A DNA stretch of 7,573 bases from Cohaesibacteraceae bacterium (lineage in GTDB: Bacteria > Pseudomonadota > Alphaproteobacteria > Rhizobiales > Cohaesibacteraceae), in contig JAESRR010000020.1 of assembly GCA_016764535.1 (NCBI GenBank), forward strand, positions 1-7,573, in the 5' to 3' direction. Positions 1 to 6,091 of the stretch are shown piece after piece. A model generated the notes under the pieces. The model did not search any database, was not told the origin of the DNA, and was given only the letters and a program-made list of their open reading frames with translations. Numbering within the stretch: position 1 is the stretch's first letter; each line of letters opens with the position of its first letter. The position numbers and the translations under genes are program-made.

Positions 1-143
1 CGACAATTTGAAAGGAGGCTGACACATCTCAATTGCGATCACAATCAACCACACACACAGATCAGGGAATTCGGTCCACAAACAAACCTGAATATGCTGC
101 GGTTTGGTCTTTCCTGCAGCGAGCTCTTCGATATAAATAGCCC
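1..143. other. Leader region upstream of rluA, no gene supported
   Basis: I see no convincing gene here. The plus frame beginning at base 1 and one minus frame are both open across most of it, but neither has a good start codon or a recognisable protein. An AAAGGAGG stretch at 10-17 looks like a ribosome binding site, but no ATG, GTG or TTG follows at a normal distance. A TATAAA at 132-137 could be a -10 element for rluA, but no good -35 lies 16-18 nt upstream of it. The left edge may still hold the start of a neighbouring gene that cannot be judged from this window. Confidence 0.4.
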
Positions 144-812
144 ATGCAAAACCGTGCTGTACCCGATTTCATCTATAGACCACCCAATTCTCCCCTGGTA
201 ATCCTGCATCAGGATGATGATCTGCTGGTGCTCGACAAACCATGCGGATTACTAAGCGTTCCCGGTAAAACTGATAACCTTGAAGACTGCCTTGAAAGTC
301 GTGCCCAGGCCAAATTTCCAAAAGCTCAAATTGTTCATAGACTGGACATGGATACATCCGGCGTGCTGATTTTTGCCATGAATAAAACAGCGATGCGACA
401 TCTGGGTTTGCAGTTTGAACGTCGCAAACTTGAAAAACATTACATCGCACGCATACACGGCCAACCAATAAAGGATAATGGCTCGGTAGATCTGCCATTG
501 CGCTGCGATTGGCCCAATCGTCCCCTTCAAATGGTGTGTCATGAACAGGGACGAAATGCCCTTACCCATTGGGAAATACTGGAACGGGAAAACGATGCCT
601 GTCGCGTGAAACTGGAGCCACACACAGGCCGCACCCATCAGTTACGGGTCCATATGCTCGCGATAGGCCATCCGATACTCGGAGACAGGTTTTACGCCGG
701 TGATGATGCACTTTTAGCAGCGGATCGCTTGCAACTGCACGCAAAATCTCTCACATTACATCATCCATCCGGTGGAGAACGCATTACGTTCACGGCACCG
801 GTCCCATTTTAG
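144..812 (+). CDS. rluA: RluA-type 23S rRNA/tRNA pseudouridine synthase
   Basis: This cytoplasmic enzyme converts uridine to pseudouridine in RNA. E. coli RluA acts on U746 of 23S rRNA and U32 of several tRNAs. The 222 residues match the E. coli length (219) and nearly every family motif is visible: the N-terminal KPCGLLSVPG at 32-41, the catalytic block HRLDMDTSG at 65-73 with nucleophile Asp68, DLPLRCDWPNRP at 116-127, TGRTHQLRVHMLAIGHPILGD at 161-181 and RLQLHA at 195-200. There is no N-terminal S4 domain, as expected for RluA rather than RluC or RluD. The ATG is the first possible start because an in-frame TAG lies at 138-140. No Shine-Dalgarno sequence precedes it. The oxygenase gene follows after 15 nt, so the two are probably cotranscribed. 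Substrate assignment to the RluA sites is inferred from similarity; family membership is secure. Confidence 0.95.
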   Translation: MQNRAVPDFIYRPPNSPLVILHQDDDLLVLDKPCGLLSVPGKTDNLEDCLESRAQAKFPKAQIVHRLDMDTSGVLIFAMNKTAMRHLGLQFERRKLEKHYIARIHGQPIKDNGSVDLPLRCDWPNRPLQMVCHEQGRNALTHWEILERENDACRVKLEPHTGRTHQLRVHMLAIGHPILGDRFYAGDDALLAADRLQLHAKSLTLHHPSGGERITFTAPVPF

Positions 813-827
813 CATCAGGAATTTTAC

Positions 828-1667
828 ATGCTTACGGACGCCCAAAAACTTGACTATGCAAAAAACGGCTATCTGGTCATTGAAAACTTCAAGAACGACG
901 ATCAGATCGCAAAGTTGCGCGAACGGGCCATGAGCATTGTTGACGATTTTGATGCGAACGGCACACGCTCGATCTTTACGACCGATGATCAGGTCCGAAA
1001 GACAGATCAGTATTTTTTAACGTCCGGCGACAAAATTCGCTGCTTTTTTGAAGAACAGGCCTTCAATGACAAAGGCGAACTGGGCCAGCCCAAACACCTC
1101 TCGATCAATAAAATCGGTCATGCCATGCATGATATCGATCCAGAGTTTGATACATTTTCCAGAGATCCCGCGTTGGCCGAGCTTGCGGTTGATCTTGGAA
1201 TGGTTGATCCGAAAATCTGGCAGAGCATGTATATATTCAAGCAGCCAGGCATAGGCGGGGCTGTTAACTGGCACCAGGATGCGACTTTCTTTGTCACGGA
1301 ACCACAGTCTGTCACAACATTCTGGTTTGCGCTTGAAGATGCAACACTGGAGAATGGTTGCCTGTGGGTTGAGCCAGGCGGTCATGAAACGCCTCTGCGT
1401 GAGATATTTACCGTGGAAAATGAACAACTGAAGATGACACAGGTCAACGATATGCCCTGGCCGACAGAATCAACGGCAATTCCTGTTGAAGTCAAAAAAG
1501 GCACACTGGTTTGTTTTCAGGGTCGCCTGCCCCATTACAGTGCACCCAACACGTCAGACAAATCACGCCATGCCTACACTCTGCATGTGACTGACGGTAC
1601 CGCCTCGTATTCAGATAAAAACTGGATCCAGCGAGGATCAGACTTTCCGGTCCGGGGCTTTAACTAG
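828..1667 (+). CDS. Phytanoyl-CoA dioxygenase family (PHYHD1-like) Fe(II)/2-oxoglutarate oxygenase
   Basis: A 279-residue non-haem iron oxygenase of the PhyH family, predicted to be soluble with no signal peptide. Iron would be bound by the HxD pair His149/Asp151 (in NWHQDATFF) and His236 (in GRLPHYSAP). Arg247 in SDKSRHAYTLH is placed to bind the 2-oxoglutarate carboxylate. Several blocks are, from memory, nearly identical to the animal protein PHYHD1 rather than to true phytanoyl-CoA hydroxylase: FLTSGDKIRCFFE at 63-75, LSINKIGHAMH at 91-101, QSMYIFKQP at 132-140 and LEDATLENGCLW at 169-180. PHYHD1 has 2-oxoglutarate turnover activity but no settled physiological substrate, so no substrate is proposed here. 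An AGGA at 817-820, 7 nt before the ATG, serves as ribosome binding site. The gene sits 15 nt downstream of rluA and ends in a terminator hairpin. Metal-binding residues are all present, so it should be active. Confidence 0.93.
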   Translation: MLTDAQKLDYAKNGYLVIENFKNDDQIAKLRERAMSIVDDFDANGTRSIFTTDDQVRKTDQYFLTSGDKIRCFFEEQAFNDKGELGQPKHLSINKIGHAMHDIDPEFDTFSRDPALAELAVDLGMVDPKIWQSMYIFKQPGIGGAVNWHQDATFFVTEPQSVTTFWFALEDATLENGCLWVEPGGHETPLREIFTVENEQLKMTQVNDMPWPTESTAIPVEVKKGTLVCFQGRLPHYSAPNTSDKSRHAYTLHVTDGTASYSDKNWIQRGSDFPVRGFN

Positions 1668-1682
1668 CCCCTGGTCTTTTAT
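1654..1682 (+). terminator. Intrinsic terminator of the rluA-oxygenase unit, overlapping the stop codon
   Basis: GGGGCT at 1654-1659 pairs perfectly with AGCCCC at 1666-1671 around a 6-nt loop. A T-rich tract (TCTTTTATT) follows from 1675. The 3' arm uses two bases of the oxygenase TAG stop (1665-1667), and the T tract runs into the stop codon of the convergent permease gene (1679-1681). Only the plus-strand RNA has a U tract, so it should stop plus-strand transcription. The minus-strand operon would meet the same hairpin without a U tract. Confidence 0.65.
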
Positions 1683-2524
1683 TCCGGATCAGGAATTCGT
1701 TTCAAATGATGGGTCAATCGATCTTCAAAAACATCCCAGAGACGCCGCATTAATTCGACAACAACGAGATAGAACAGTGCGGCGTAGATATACATCTGGA
1801 AATCATACGTCTGGGAAAAGGCCCGTTTGGTCTCTCCCATCAGATCAAAAACAGTCACAATCGATACGATAGCAGAACCCTTGACCATGAGAATGATCTC
1901 GTTGCCATAGGGCCGCAATGCTACGATGAGCGCCTGAGGCAGTACAATCCTGAAAAAAATCACTGCTTTATGCAGGCCAAGTGCCTGAGCCGCTTCCGGT
2001 TGTCCTCTCGGTACACTTTGAACGGCACCACGAAGTATTTCAGCCTGATAGGCGGCCGTATTGAGCGAGAACGTCAATAGCGCACAATACCAGGCATCAC
2101 GGAACAACCACCACAATCCCATATCCTGTAATTCGGGCCGAAACTGACCAAAGCCATAATAAACCAGGAAGATCTGCGCAAGAAGTGGCGTTCCCCGAAA
2201 GAAATATACATAGCAGTAGGAAAAACCAGCAAATATCCGGTTGCGCGACATGCGACCAAATGCAACCGGGATCGAAAGAACAGCGCCAATCGAAACAGAA
2301 ATTACCACCAGCTTGAGTGTTGTGACAAAACCCCAGAAATATTTTGGGCTATACCTCGCCATATAATCCGGGTCATAGGACTGGATGAGATTATCCACGA
2401 GGGCAATCGCACCCCAGATCCACAGAGCAATTACTACATGGCCAAATATTCGTGCAAATGGCCATGGCGCCCGGGCCCAGTCAAGCAATGAGCTGGAAAT
2501 TGAAGCAGCATTATTTCGCATCAT
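1679..2524 (-). CDS. Amino-acid ABC transporter permease, HisM/OccM-like
   Basis: Inner-membrane permease subunit of a polar (probably basic) amino-acid or opine importer of the HisQM/OccQM family. The 281 residues include a longer hydrophilic N-terminus than typical HisM (about 240), a first membrane segment near 27-47, then segments near 66-90, 100-125, 146-165, 195-225 and 245-262. FFRGTPLLAQ at 108-117 and the EAA cytoplasmic loop EAAQALGL at 177-184, which docks onto the ATPase, are intact. The stretch EIILMVKGSAIVSIVTVFDL at 209-228 is typical of HisM. The frame stays open to 2728, but I chose the ATG at 2524: GGGGAG lies 5 nt upstream, it overlaps the preceding stop as ATGA, and the upstream extension has no transporter character. 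It is the last gene of the operon and no ATPase gene follows. Confidence 0.92.
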   Translation of the reverse strand: MMRNNAASISSSLLDWARAPWPFARIFGHVVIALWIWGAIALVDNLIQSYDPDYMARYSPKYFWGFVTTLKLVVISVSIGAVLSIPVAFGRMSRNRIFAGFSYCYVYFFRGTPLLAQIFLVYYGFGQFRPELQDMGLWWLFRDAWYCALLTFSLNTAAYQAEILRGAVQSVPRGQPEAAQALGLHKAVIFFRIVLPQALIVALRPYGNEIILMVKGSAIVSIVTVFDLMGETKRAFSQTYDFQMYIYAALFYLVVVELMRRLWDVFEDRLTHHLKRIPDPE

Positions 2525-2535
2525 CTTATCTCCCC
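2519..2535 (-). promoter_or_regulatory. Ribosome binding site and ATGA overlap coupling the two permeases
   Basis: On the minus strand GGGGAG (2535-2530) is followed after 5 nt by ATGATG. The first ATG (2524-2522) overlaps the TGA stop of the HisQ-like gene (2523-2521). A second ATG at 2521-2519 is an alternative start one residue later. This site decides the start of the HisM-like permease against the longer open frame. Confidence 0.8.
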
Positions 2536-3231
2536 GCGGCGCGACCAGGTTTCCAGCCACCCAAGGCCACGTGAGGAAATAATCGTTAGCACAAGATAAA
2601 TCAGGCACGCCGTACCGTAGAATAAAAACGGCTCTTTGGCGACTTTGGCTGCAATCCCGACCTGGCGCATGATATCTGCAAGACCAATGACCGAAACCAG
2701 AGACGTTTCCTTGAGAAGAATGAGCCAAAGGTTGGAGAGGCCTGGAAGCGCCAGTTTGAACAATTGCGGAAAAATCACAAGGCGCATGGTGTGGAAGCGG
2801 GAAAGACCCAGCGCATTTGCACCTTCATATTGTCCCTGATCAATTCCCTTGAAGGCCGAGAGAAACACTTCACTGGCATAACTGGAGAACACAAGGCAAA
2901 GTGCGATCATACCGGCAACAAACGAGCTAATTTCGACATGTGTTTCAGGTGAAAAAAGATGCACAACTGACCGGATCAACCCCGGGGCACTAAAATAAAC
3001 GATGAACAATGTGAGGAGTTCAGGCAAACCACGAAATATAGTGGTAAATATTTTAGCGGAAATCTGTAGAGATTTTTCTTTTGAATTAATTGCCAGAGCC
3101 AGAAGAAAACCAAGAAGCAAACCAAACGGTAATGTAGCAAGTGCGAGTGATACTGTGATCTGGATACCAGCCACAATTTCATCACCCCAGCCCTCTGGCC
3201 CATAGGACAGAAGCAACAGGGCATTTTCCAT
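2521..3231 (-). CDS. Amino-acid ABC transporter permease, HisQ/OccQ-like
   Basis: The partner inner-membrane permease, 236 residues, which would pair with the HisM-like subunit to form the translocation pore. Hydrophobic segments lie near 20-48, 72-92, 102-126, 157-185 and 203-220. FRGLPELLTLF at 66-76 is the family's RG(L/T)PEL element, and EGANALGL at 136-143 is the EAA loop that contacts the ATPase. The tail ETSLVSVIGLADIMRQ at 175-190 is characteristic of HisQ/ArtQ-type permeases. The start has GGGGA at 3239-3243, 7 nt upstream. Its TGA overlaps the next gene's ATG (ATGA), which implies translational coupling and balanced amounts of the two permeases. It lies 99 nt below the binding-protein gene, beyond a strong hairpin, so it is probably expressed less than that gene. 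Confidence 0.92.
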   Translation of the reverse strand: MENALLLLSYGPEGWGDEIVAGIQITVSLALATLPFGLLLGFLLALAINSKEKSLQISAKIFTTIFRGLPELLTLFIVYFSAPGLIRSVVHLFSPETHVEISSFVAGMIALCLVFSSYASEVFLSAFKGIDQGQYEGANALGLSRFHTMRLVIFPQLFKLALPGLSNLWLILLKETSLVSVIGLADIMRQVGIAAKVAKEPFLFYGTACLIYLVLTIISSRGLGWLETWSRRGEIR

Positions 3232-3269
3232 TTTTAGTTCCCCAACCGGCCCAGGCTCTTATTGGCCAA

Positions 3270-3299
3270 AACCTGGCAGCACCGAAGCACCGCCAGGTT
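3270..3299 (-). terminator. UUCG-capped intercistronic hairpin (weak terminator or mRNA stabiliser)
   Basis: Arms 3299-3292 and 3277-3270 are a perfect 8-bp inverted repeat (AACCTGGC/GCCAGGTT). In minus-strand RNA the 14-nt interior can pair further as GGUGC-UUCG-GUGCU (two Watson-Crick and three G-U pairs), giving about 13 bp closed by a C(UUCG)G tetraloop, which is known to be very stable. It begins 31 nt after the binding-protein stop. It is followed by only a short U run (UUUU, partly in the stem) and then GG, so full termination is unlikely. The likely role is partial termination or 3' end protection, leaving binding protein in excess of permeases. An alternative weaker pairing of 3276-3272 with 3255-3251 is also possible. 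Confidence 0.6.
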
Positions 3300-3330
3300 A
3301 TAGTCAAACAAATAGCATTAAACGCAGCGA

Positions 3331-4104
3331 TTAACCGCCATATACGTCAAATGCGAAATATTTGTCGTTGATTTCCTTGTATTTGCCATTTGCGCGAATT
3401 GCGGCAATAGCAGCTGTAAAGCGATCACGAAGTTCTGTTTCGCCCTTACGAACAGCAATACCTGCACCGATACCATTGATTTTGTCATCAGGTACCAAAG
3501 TGCCAAGAATTTTACAGCAAGCGCCGTCTTCAGAAGCAATCCAGTCGGAAAGCACAACAACATCATCAATCACAGCATCGATACGACCGGATGTGATGTC
3601 GAGCTTGTACTCATCAGCAGATGGATAAAGTTTCAGATCAGAGCCGGAAAGCAGAGCCTCTGCATAATTGGAATGTGTTGTTGAAGACTGGGCGCCAAGT
3701 GCAACACCTTTCAGATCATCAGCAGATACACCAGCGATTTTTGAATCCTTGGCAACAGCAATTGCTGGTGGTGTGTTGTAATATTTACCAGAGAAATCGA
3801 CTTTTTTCAGGCGATCTTCAGTGATGGACATGGAAGCGATAACAGCATCAAATTTACTGTTGATCAGCGCAGGGATCATACCATCCCAATCCTGCACAAC
3901 AAATTCGCACTCAACTTTCATCTCTGCACAAAGAGCTTTGGCAATGTCGACATCAAAGCCAACCAGTTTGCCATCAGCGGTCAGATTGTTGAATGGAGGA
4001 TATGCACCTTCCGTTCCGATTTTGATTTTCTCACCGGCATTTGCAGCACCGGCAATCATGAAAACTGCTGTTGCAGCAACAGCAATAGATTTAATAAACC
4101 CCAT
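3331..4104 (-). CDS. Periplasmic amino-acid-binding protein (LAO/HisJ/OccT-like) of the ABC importer
   Basis: Solute-binding protein, 257 residues, of the family 3 (lysine/arginine/ornithine, histidine, octopine) group. A clear Sec signal peptide covers residues 1-23 with an ANA cleavage site before GEKIKIG. There is no lipobox, so the mature protein is free in the periplasm. Ligand-site features align with HisJ/LAO: GTEGAYPPFN at 30-39, SMSITEDR at 91-98 where Arg98 should bind the ligand carboxylate, and Asp181 in DAVIDDVV. Cys59 and Cys66 match the conserved disulfide of LAO/HisJ. A vicinal Cys196-Cys197 pair is additional. Ligand is probably a basic or related polar amino acid, but opine or similar substrates cannot be excluded. 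The frame is open to 4200, but the ATG at 4104 gives the signal peptide directly and has AAAGGGA upstream. It is first in the operon. Confidence 0.93.
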   Translation of the reverse strand: MGFIKSIAVAATAVFMIAGAANAGEKIKIGTEGAYPPFNNLTADGKLVGFDVDIAKALCAEMKVECEFVVQDWDGMIPALINSKFDAVIASMSITEDRLKKVDFSGKYYNTPPAIAVAKDSKIAGVSADDLKGVALGAQSSTTHSNYAEALLSGSDLKLYPSADEYKLDITSGRIDAVIDDVVVLSDWIASEDGACCKILGTLVPDDKINGIGAGIAVRKGETELRDRFTAAIAAIRANGKYKEINDKYFAFDVYGG

Positions 4105-4394
4105 AACGTTTCCCTTTAACTCATTTATCGGTGGGCGGTTGCAATTTGATTTTTTTAATAATCCAGCCCGACCGGCACATATTCCCATTATTGGGTGCAA
4201 AAACGCAACCGCATATCCCTGAAATGTCCATAACCAAACATAATGTTGCCAAACCCGGCATTTTGACTACTAAATTATTCACAGCAACAGCGTTTCGACC
4301 AAATATTTCGCGATTGTCGGATAACGCGATTTAGAACAGGTTTGAAACTGAACGGGTCCCTGATTTTTCTCGGACAAATATTGAAAGACAATTC
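4105..4394. promoter_or_regulatory. Divergent control region between the transporter operon and anmK
   Basis: This 290-nt AT-richer stretch has no supported gene and must carry the promoters for both divergent units. I could not pick out a -35/-10 pair with proper spacing for either direction. Candidate elements are TTGACT at 4264-4269 on the plus strand and TTGCAC (4200-4195) on the minus strand, neither with a good partner. An 8-bp inverted pair (4135-4142 and 4205-4212) and a CGCGATT direct repeat (4309-4315 and 4325-4331, 16 nt apart) are present but could be chance. A regulator of amino-acid uptake may bind here; none is encoded in the window. Confidence 0.5.
4111..4117 (-). promoter_or_regulatory. 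Ribosome binding site fixing the binding-protein start
   Basis: AAAGGGA on the minus strand, 6 nt before the ATG at 4104-4102. It favours this start, which begins directly with a signal peptide, over an in-frame ATG at 4200 that would add 32 non-secretory residues ahead of it. Confidence 0.7.
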
Positions 4395-5480
4395 ATGCAA
4401 CTTGCCATTGGTGTGATCAGCGGGACTTCGATGGATGGCATAGATGTCGCCGCGATCAGGACAAATGGCACAAACGATATCCAGCGAATCGCAGGAACGA
4501 CATTTGCCTATCAACCCGAATTACGCGATCGGATTGCAGCTCTGTTACAGGATCACCAAAGCGCCAGATATGATCCACTGGAAAGTCTCGAACAAGCTGT
4601 TGCAAGATCCCATTCAAAAGCCGTATTGGCGTTCTTGCGAGAACATACAATCAGCGCAAACGACGTGCATATTGTGGGATTACACGGGCAAACCGTGTTG
4701 CATCGCCCTGACACTGGATTTACCAGACAATTATGTGATCTGGAATACGCAGCAGATCTTCTGGGCATCGATGTGATTGGTGATTTTCGTCAGGCGGATG
4801 TGACTGCCGGAGGTCAGGGTGCTCCTCTGGCTCCACTCTATCATCAGGCTATCACCGGTGGTCAGCCCCTTCCCGTAATTGTATTGAACTGGGGTGGCGT
4901 CGGCAACATCACCTATATTGATAAAAACACGGTGCTCGCTTTTGATTGCGGGCCTGCGTCAGCGATCATTGATGATTTTGTCATGCGCAGAACAGGAAAC
5001 CCCTTTGACCGAAATGGCACACTCGCCCTGTCAGGCACGGCTGATGACATGCTCGTTGCCCGGTTAATGCAGAACGAATTTTTCCGCACGCCACCACCGA
5101 AATCTCTGGATCGCAATCATTTCCATGATCTGATCGGCCTGGATGAAAATATTTCGACAGCTGACGGCACCGCTACACTGACGCAATTCACGATCAAGGC
5201 AACCGCCGCAGCTCTTGTGCATTGTCCGCAAACTCCAAAAACATGGATTGTTTGTGGTGGTGGAAGATTGAATCAGGCATTGATGGAAGGTCTTCAGAAA
5301 TCCACGAATATTCCCGTTCAACCAATTGAAAACATCGGTTTTGATGGAGATTTCATTGAGGCCGAGTGTTTTGCATGGCTGGCAATGCGATCCCTTGCCG
5401 GATTACCGCTGAGTTTGCCAACCACAACCGGTGTACCAAAACCACTTACGGGTGGAACATTGGTTCGTCACAGACGTTGA
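4395..5480 (+). CDS. anmK: Anhydro-N-acetylmuramic acid kinase
   Basis: Cytoplasmic kinase of peptidoglycan recycling. It hydrolyses the 1,6-anhydro bond of anhydro-MurNAc and phosphorylates it with ATP to MurNAc-6-phosphate. The 361 residues fit the family (about 370) and span the whole ASKHA-type fold: GVISGTSMDGIDVA at 6-19 (phosphate loop), GLHGQTVLHRP at 95-105, GDFRQADVTAGGQGAPLAPLYH at 129-150, LNWGGVGNIT at 164-173, FDCGPASAIIDDF at 183-195 with the putative catalytic Asp184, CGGGRLN at 287-293 and the C-terminal AECFAWLAMRSLAGLP at 323-338. The FDCGPAS block departs from the usual FDTGPGN, but the aspartate is kept. No strong ribosome binding site precedes the ATG. It is monocistronic here, divergent from the transporter, and its TGA abuts the stop of the convergent GIY-YIG gene. 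Confidence 0.96.
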   Translation: MQLAIGVISGTSMDGIDVAAIRTNGTNDIQRIAGTTFAYQPELRDRIAALLQDHQSARYDPLESLEQAVARSHSKAVLAFLREHTISANDVHIVGLHGQTVLHRPDTGFTRQLCDLEYAADLLGIDVIGDFRQADVTAGGQGAPLAPLYHQAITGGQPLPVIVLNWGGVGNITYIDKNTVLAFDCGPASAIIDDFVMRRTGNPFDRNGTLALSGTADDMLVARLMQNEFFRTPPPKSLDRNHFHDLIGLDENISTADGTATLTQFTIKATAAALVHCPQTPKTWIVCGGGRLNQALMEGLQKSTNIPVQPIENIGFDGDFIEAECFAWLAMRSLAGLPLSLPTTTGVPKPLTGGTLVRHRR

Positions 5481-6083
5481 TCAAAACGCCACATCGCCGG
5501 TAACCCTGGGAATGACCGGAGCAAGAGCTTCATGAAGCCTTGTTTCTCTTGTACGCAATTCTGTTTTATTACCGGCAACCGGGTTTAGTCCGGCATTGAG
5601 TGAATATAGAATTTCAATGCCATGTGTTTTCAATCCTCTTGCACCCCGTGGTCCCTTGCGATGCTCCAGATAGCGCTTTTCAATCGGTTTAACTGTGGAA
5701 CCTACATAGGCACCATAAACTTCATTTTGACTTGTATATCCATCTCGCAAAACGACATAGATTCGGCCCCTGCCTTTGGTTGACGCAGGCATCCTGTCCG
5801 CAAGATCACGTACAGCTTTACGTGCTTTGGCCAACCACCCGATCGGCTGCAAGCCATAATCGGCAAATTTCATTTCCGCCTCAAGTTCGGAACGTCGACG
5901 GGTCAGTTCTTCCAGAGCCAGCGTTGCCAGCTCCAGGGCCGGAGGATTATGAGAAAGCCAACCGCCAATCGATATCCTTAAATGATTATCCTGCCAGCCA
6001 GAAAATGGAAATTTACTGGTATAATCAAGCCCCTTCAGCGGGCCATAGATCTGAGAATCGTAAGGGCGTTTTTGTTTTGTCAT
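5481..6083 (-). CDS. Hypothetical protein with a GIY-YIG-like C-terminal domain
   Basis: A 200-residue protein I do not recognise as a named family. Residues 107-183 read as a GIY-YIG nuclease-like domain: RIYVVL at 107-112 in place of GIY, AYVGST at 125-130 in place of YIG, Arg137 and His141 in the following helix (KRYLEHR), and Glu180 in RETRLHEAL where the family's metal-binding glutamate is expected. The gap between the two tyrosine motifs is a few residues longer than in UvrC- or YhbQ-type domains. The first 100 residues hold a charged, helix-prone stretch (about 49-97) without a recognised domain, possibly a coiled coil or nucleic-acid contact. There are no membrane segments. It starts 8 nt after the sigma-factor stop with no good Shine-Dalgarno sequence, which suggests coupled translation in the same operon. 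Nuclease activity and target are unproven; fold assignment is by motif only. Confidence 0.72.
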   Translation of the reverse strand: MTKQKRPYDSQIYGPLKGLDYTSKFPFSGWQDNHLRISIGGWLSHNPPALELATLALEELTRRRSELEAEMKFADYGLQPIGWLAKARKAVRDLADRMPASTKGRGRIYVVLRDGYTSQNEVYGAYVGSTVKPIEKRYLEHRKGPRGARGLKTHGIEILYSLNAGLNPVAGNKTELRTRETRLHEALAPVIPRVTGDVAF

Positions 6084-6091
6084 GACCGGTT

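Noticed and set aside
10..17. AAAGGAGG as a ribosome binding site
   Set aside because: No start codon lies at 5-12 nt on the plus strand and no supported protein follows.
2525..2728. 68-residue N-terminal extension of the HisM-like permease
   Set aside because: It lies wholly inside the HisQ-like gene, has no transporter features, and a better start with GGGGAG and an ATGA overlap exists at 2524.
4105..4200. 32-residue N-terminal extension of the binding protein
   Set aside because: It would bury the signal peptide behind a polar stretch; the ATG at 4104 has a good ribosome binding site and begins a normal signal peptide.
4135..4212. 8-bp inverted pair GCGGTTGC/GCAACCGC 62 nt apart
   Set aside because: A match of this length is expected by chance in a 290-nt region and the arms are too far apart for a typical operator or hairpin.
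3821..4222. 133-residue plus-strand open frame opposite the binding-protein gene
   Set aside because: It mirrors the signal peptide and N-terminal domain of a clear gene on the other strand and has no recognisable motif.
4309..4331. CGCGATT direct repeat with 16-nt period upstream of anmK
   Set aside because: Only 7 bp and two copies, with no known regulator matching it; too weak to call an operator.
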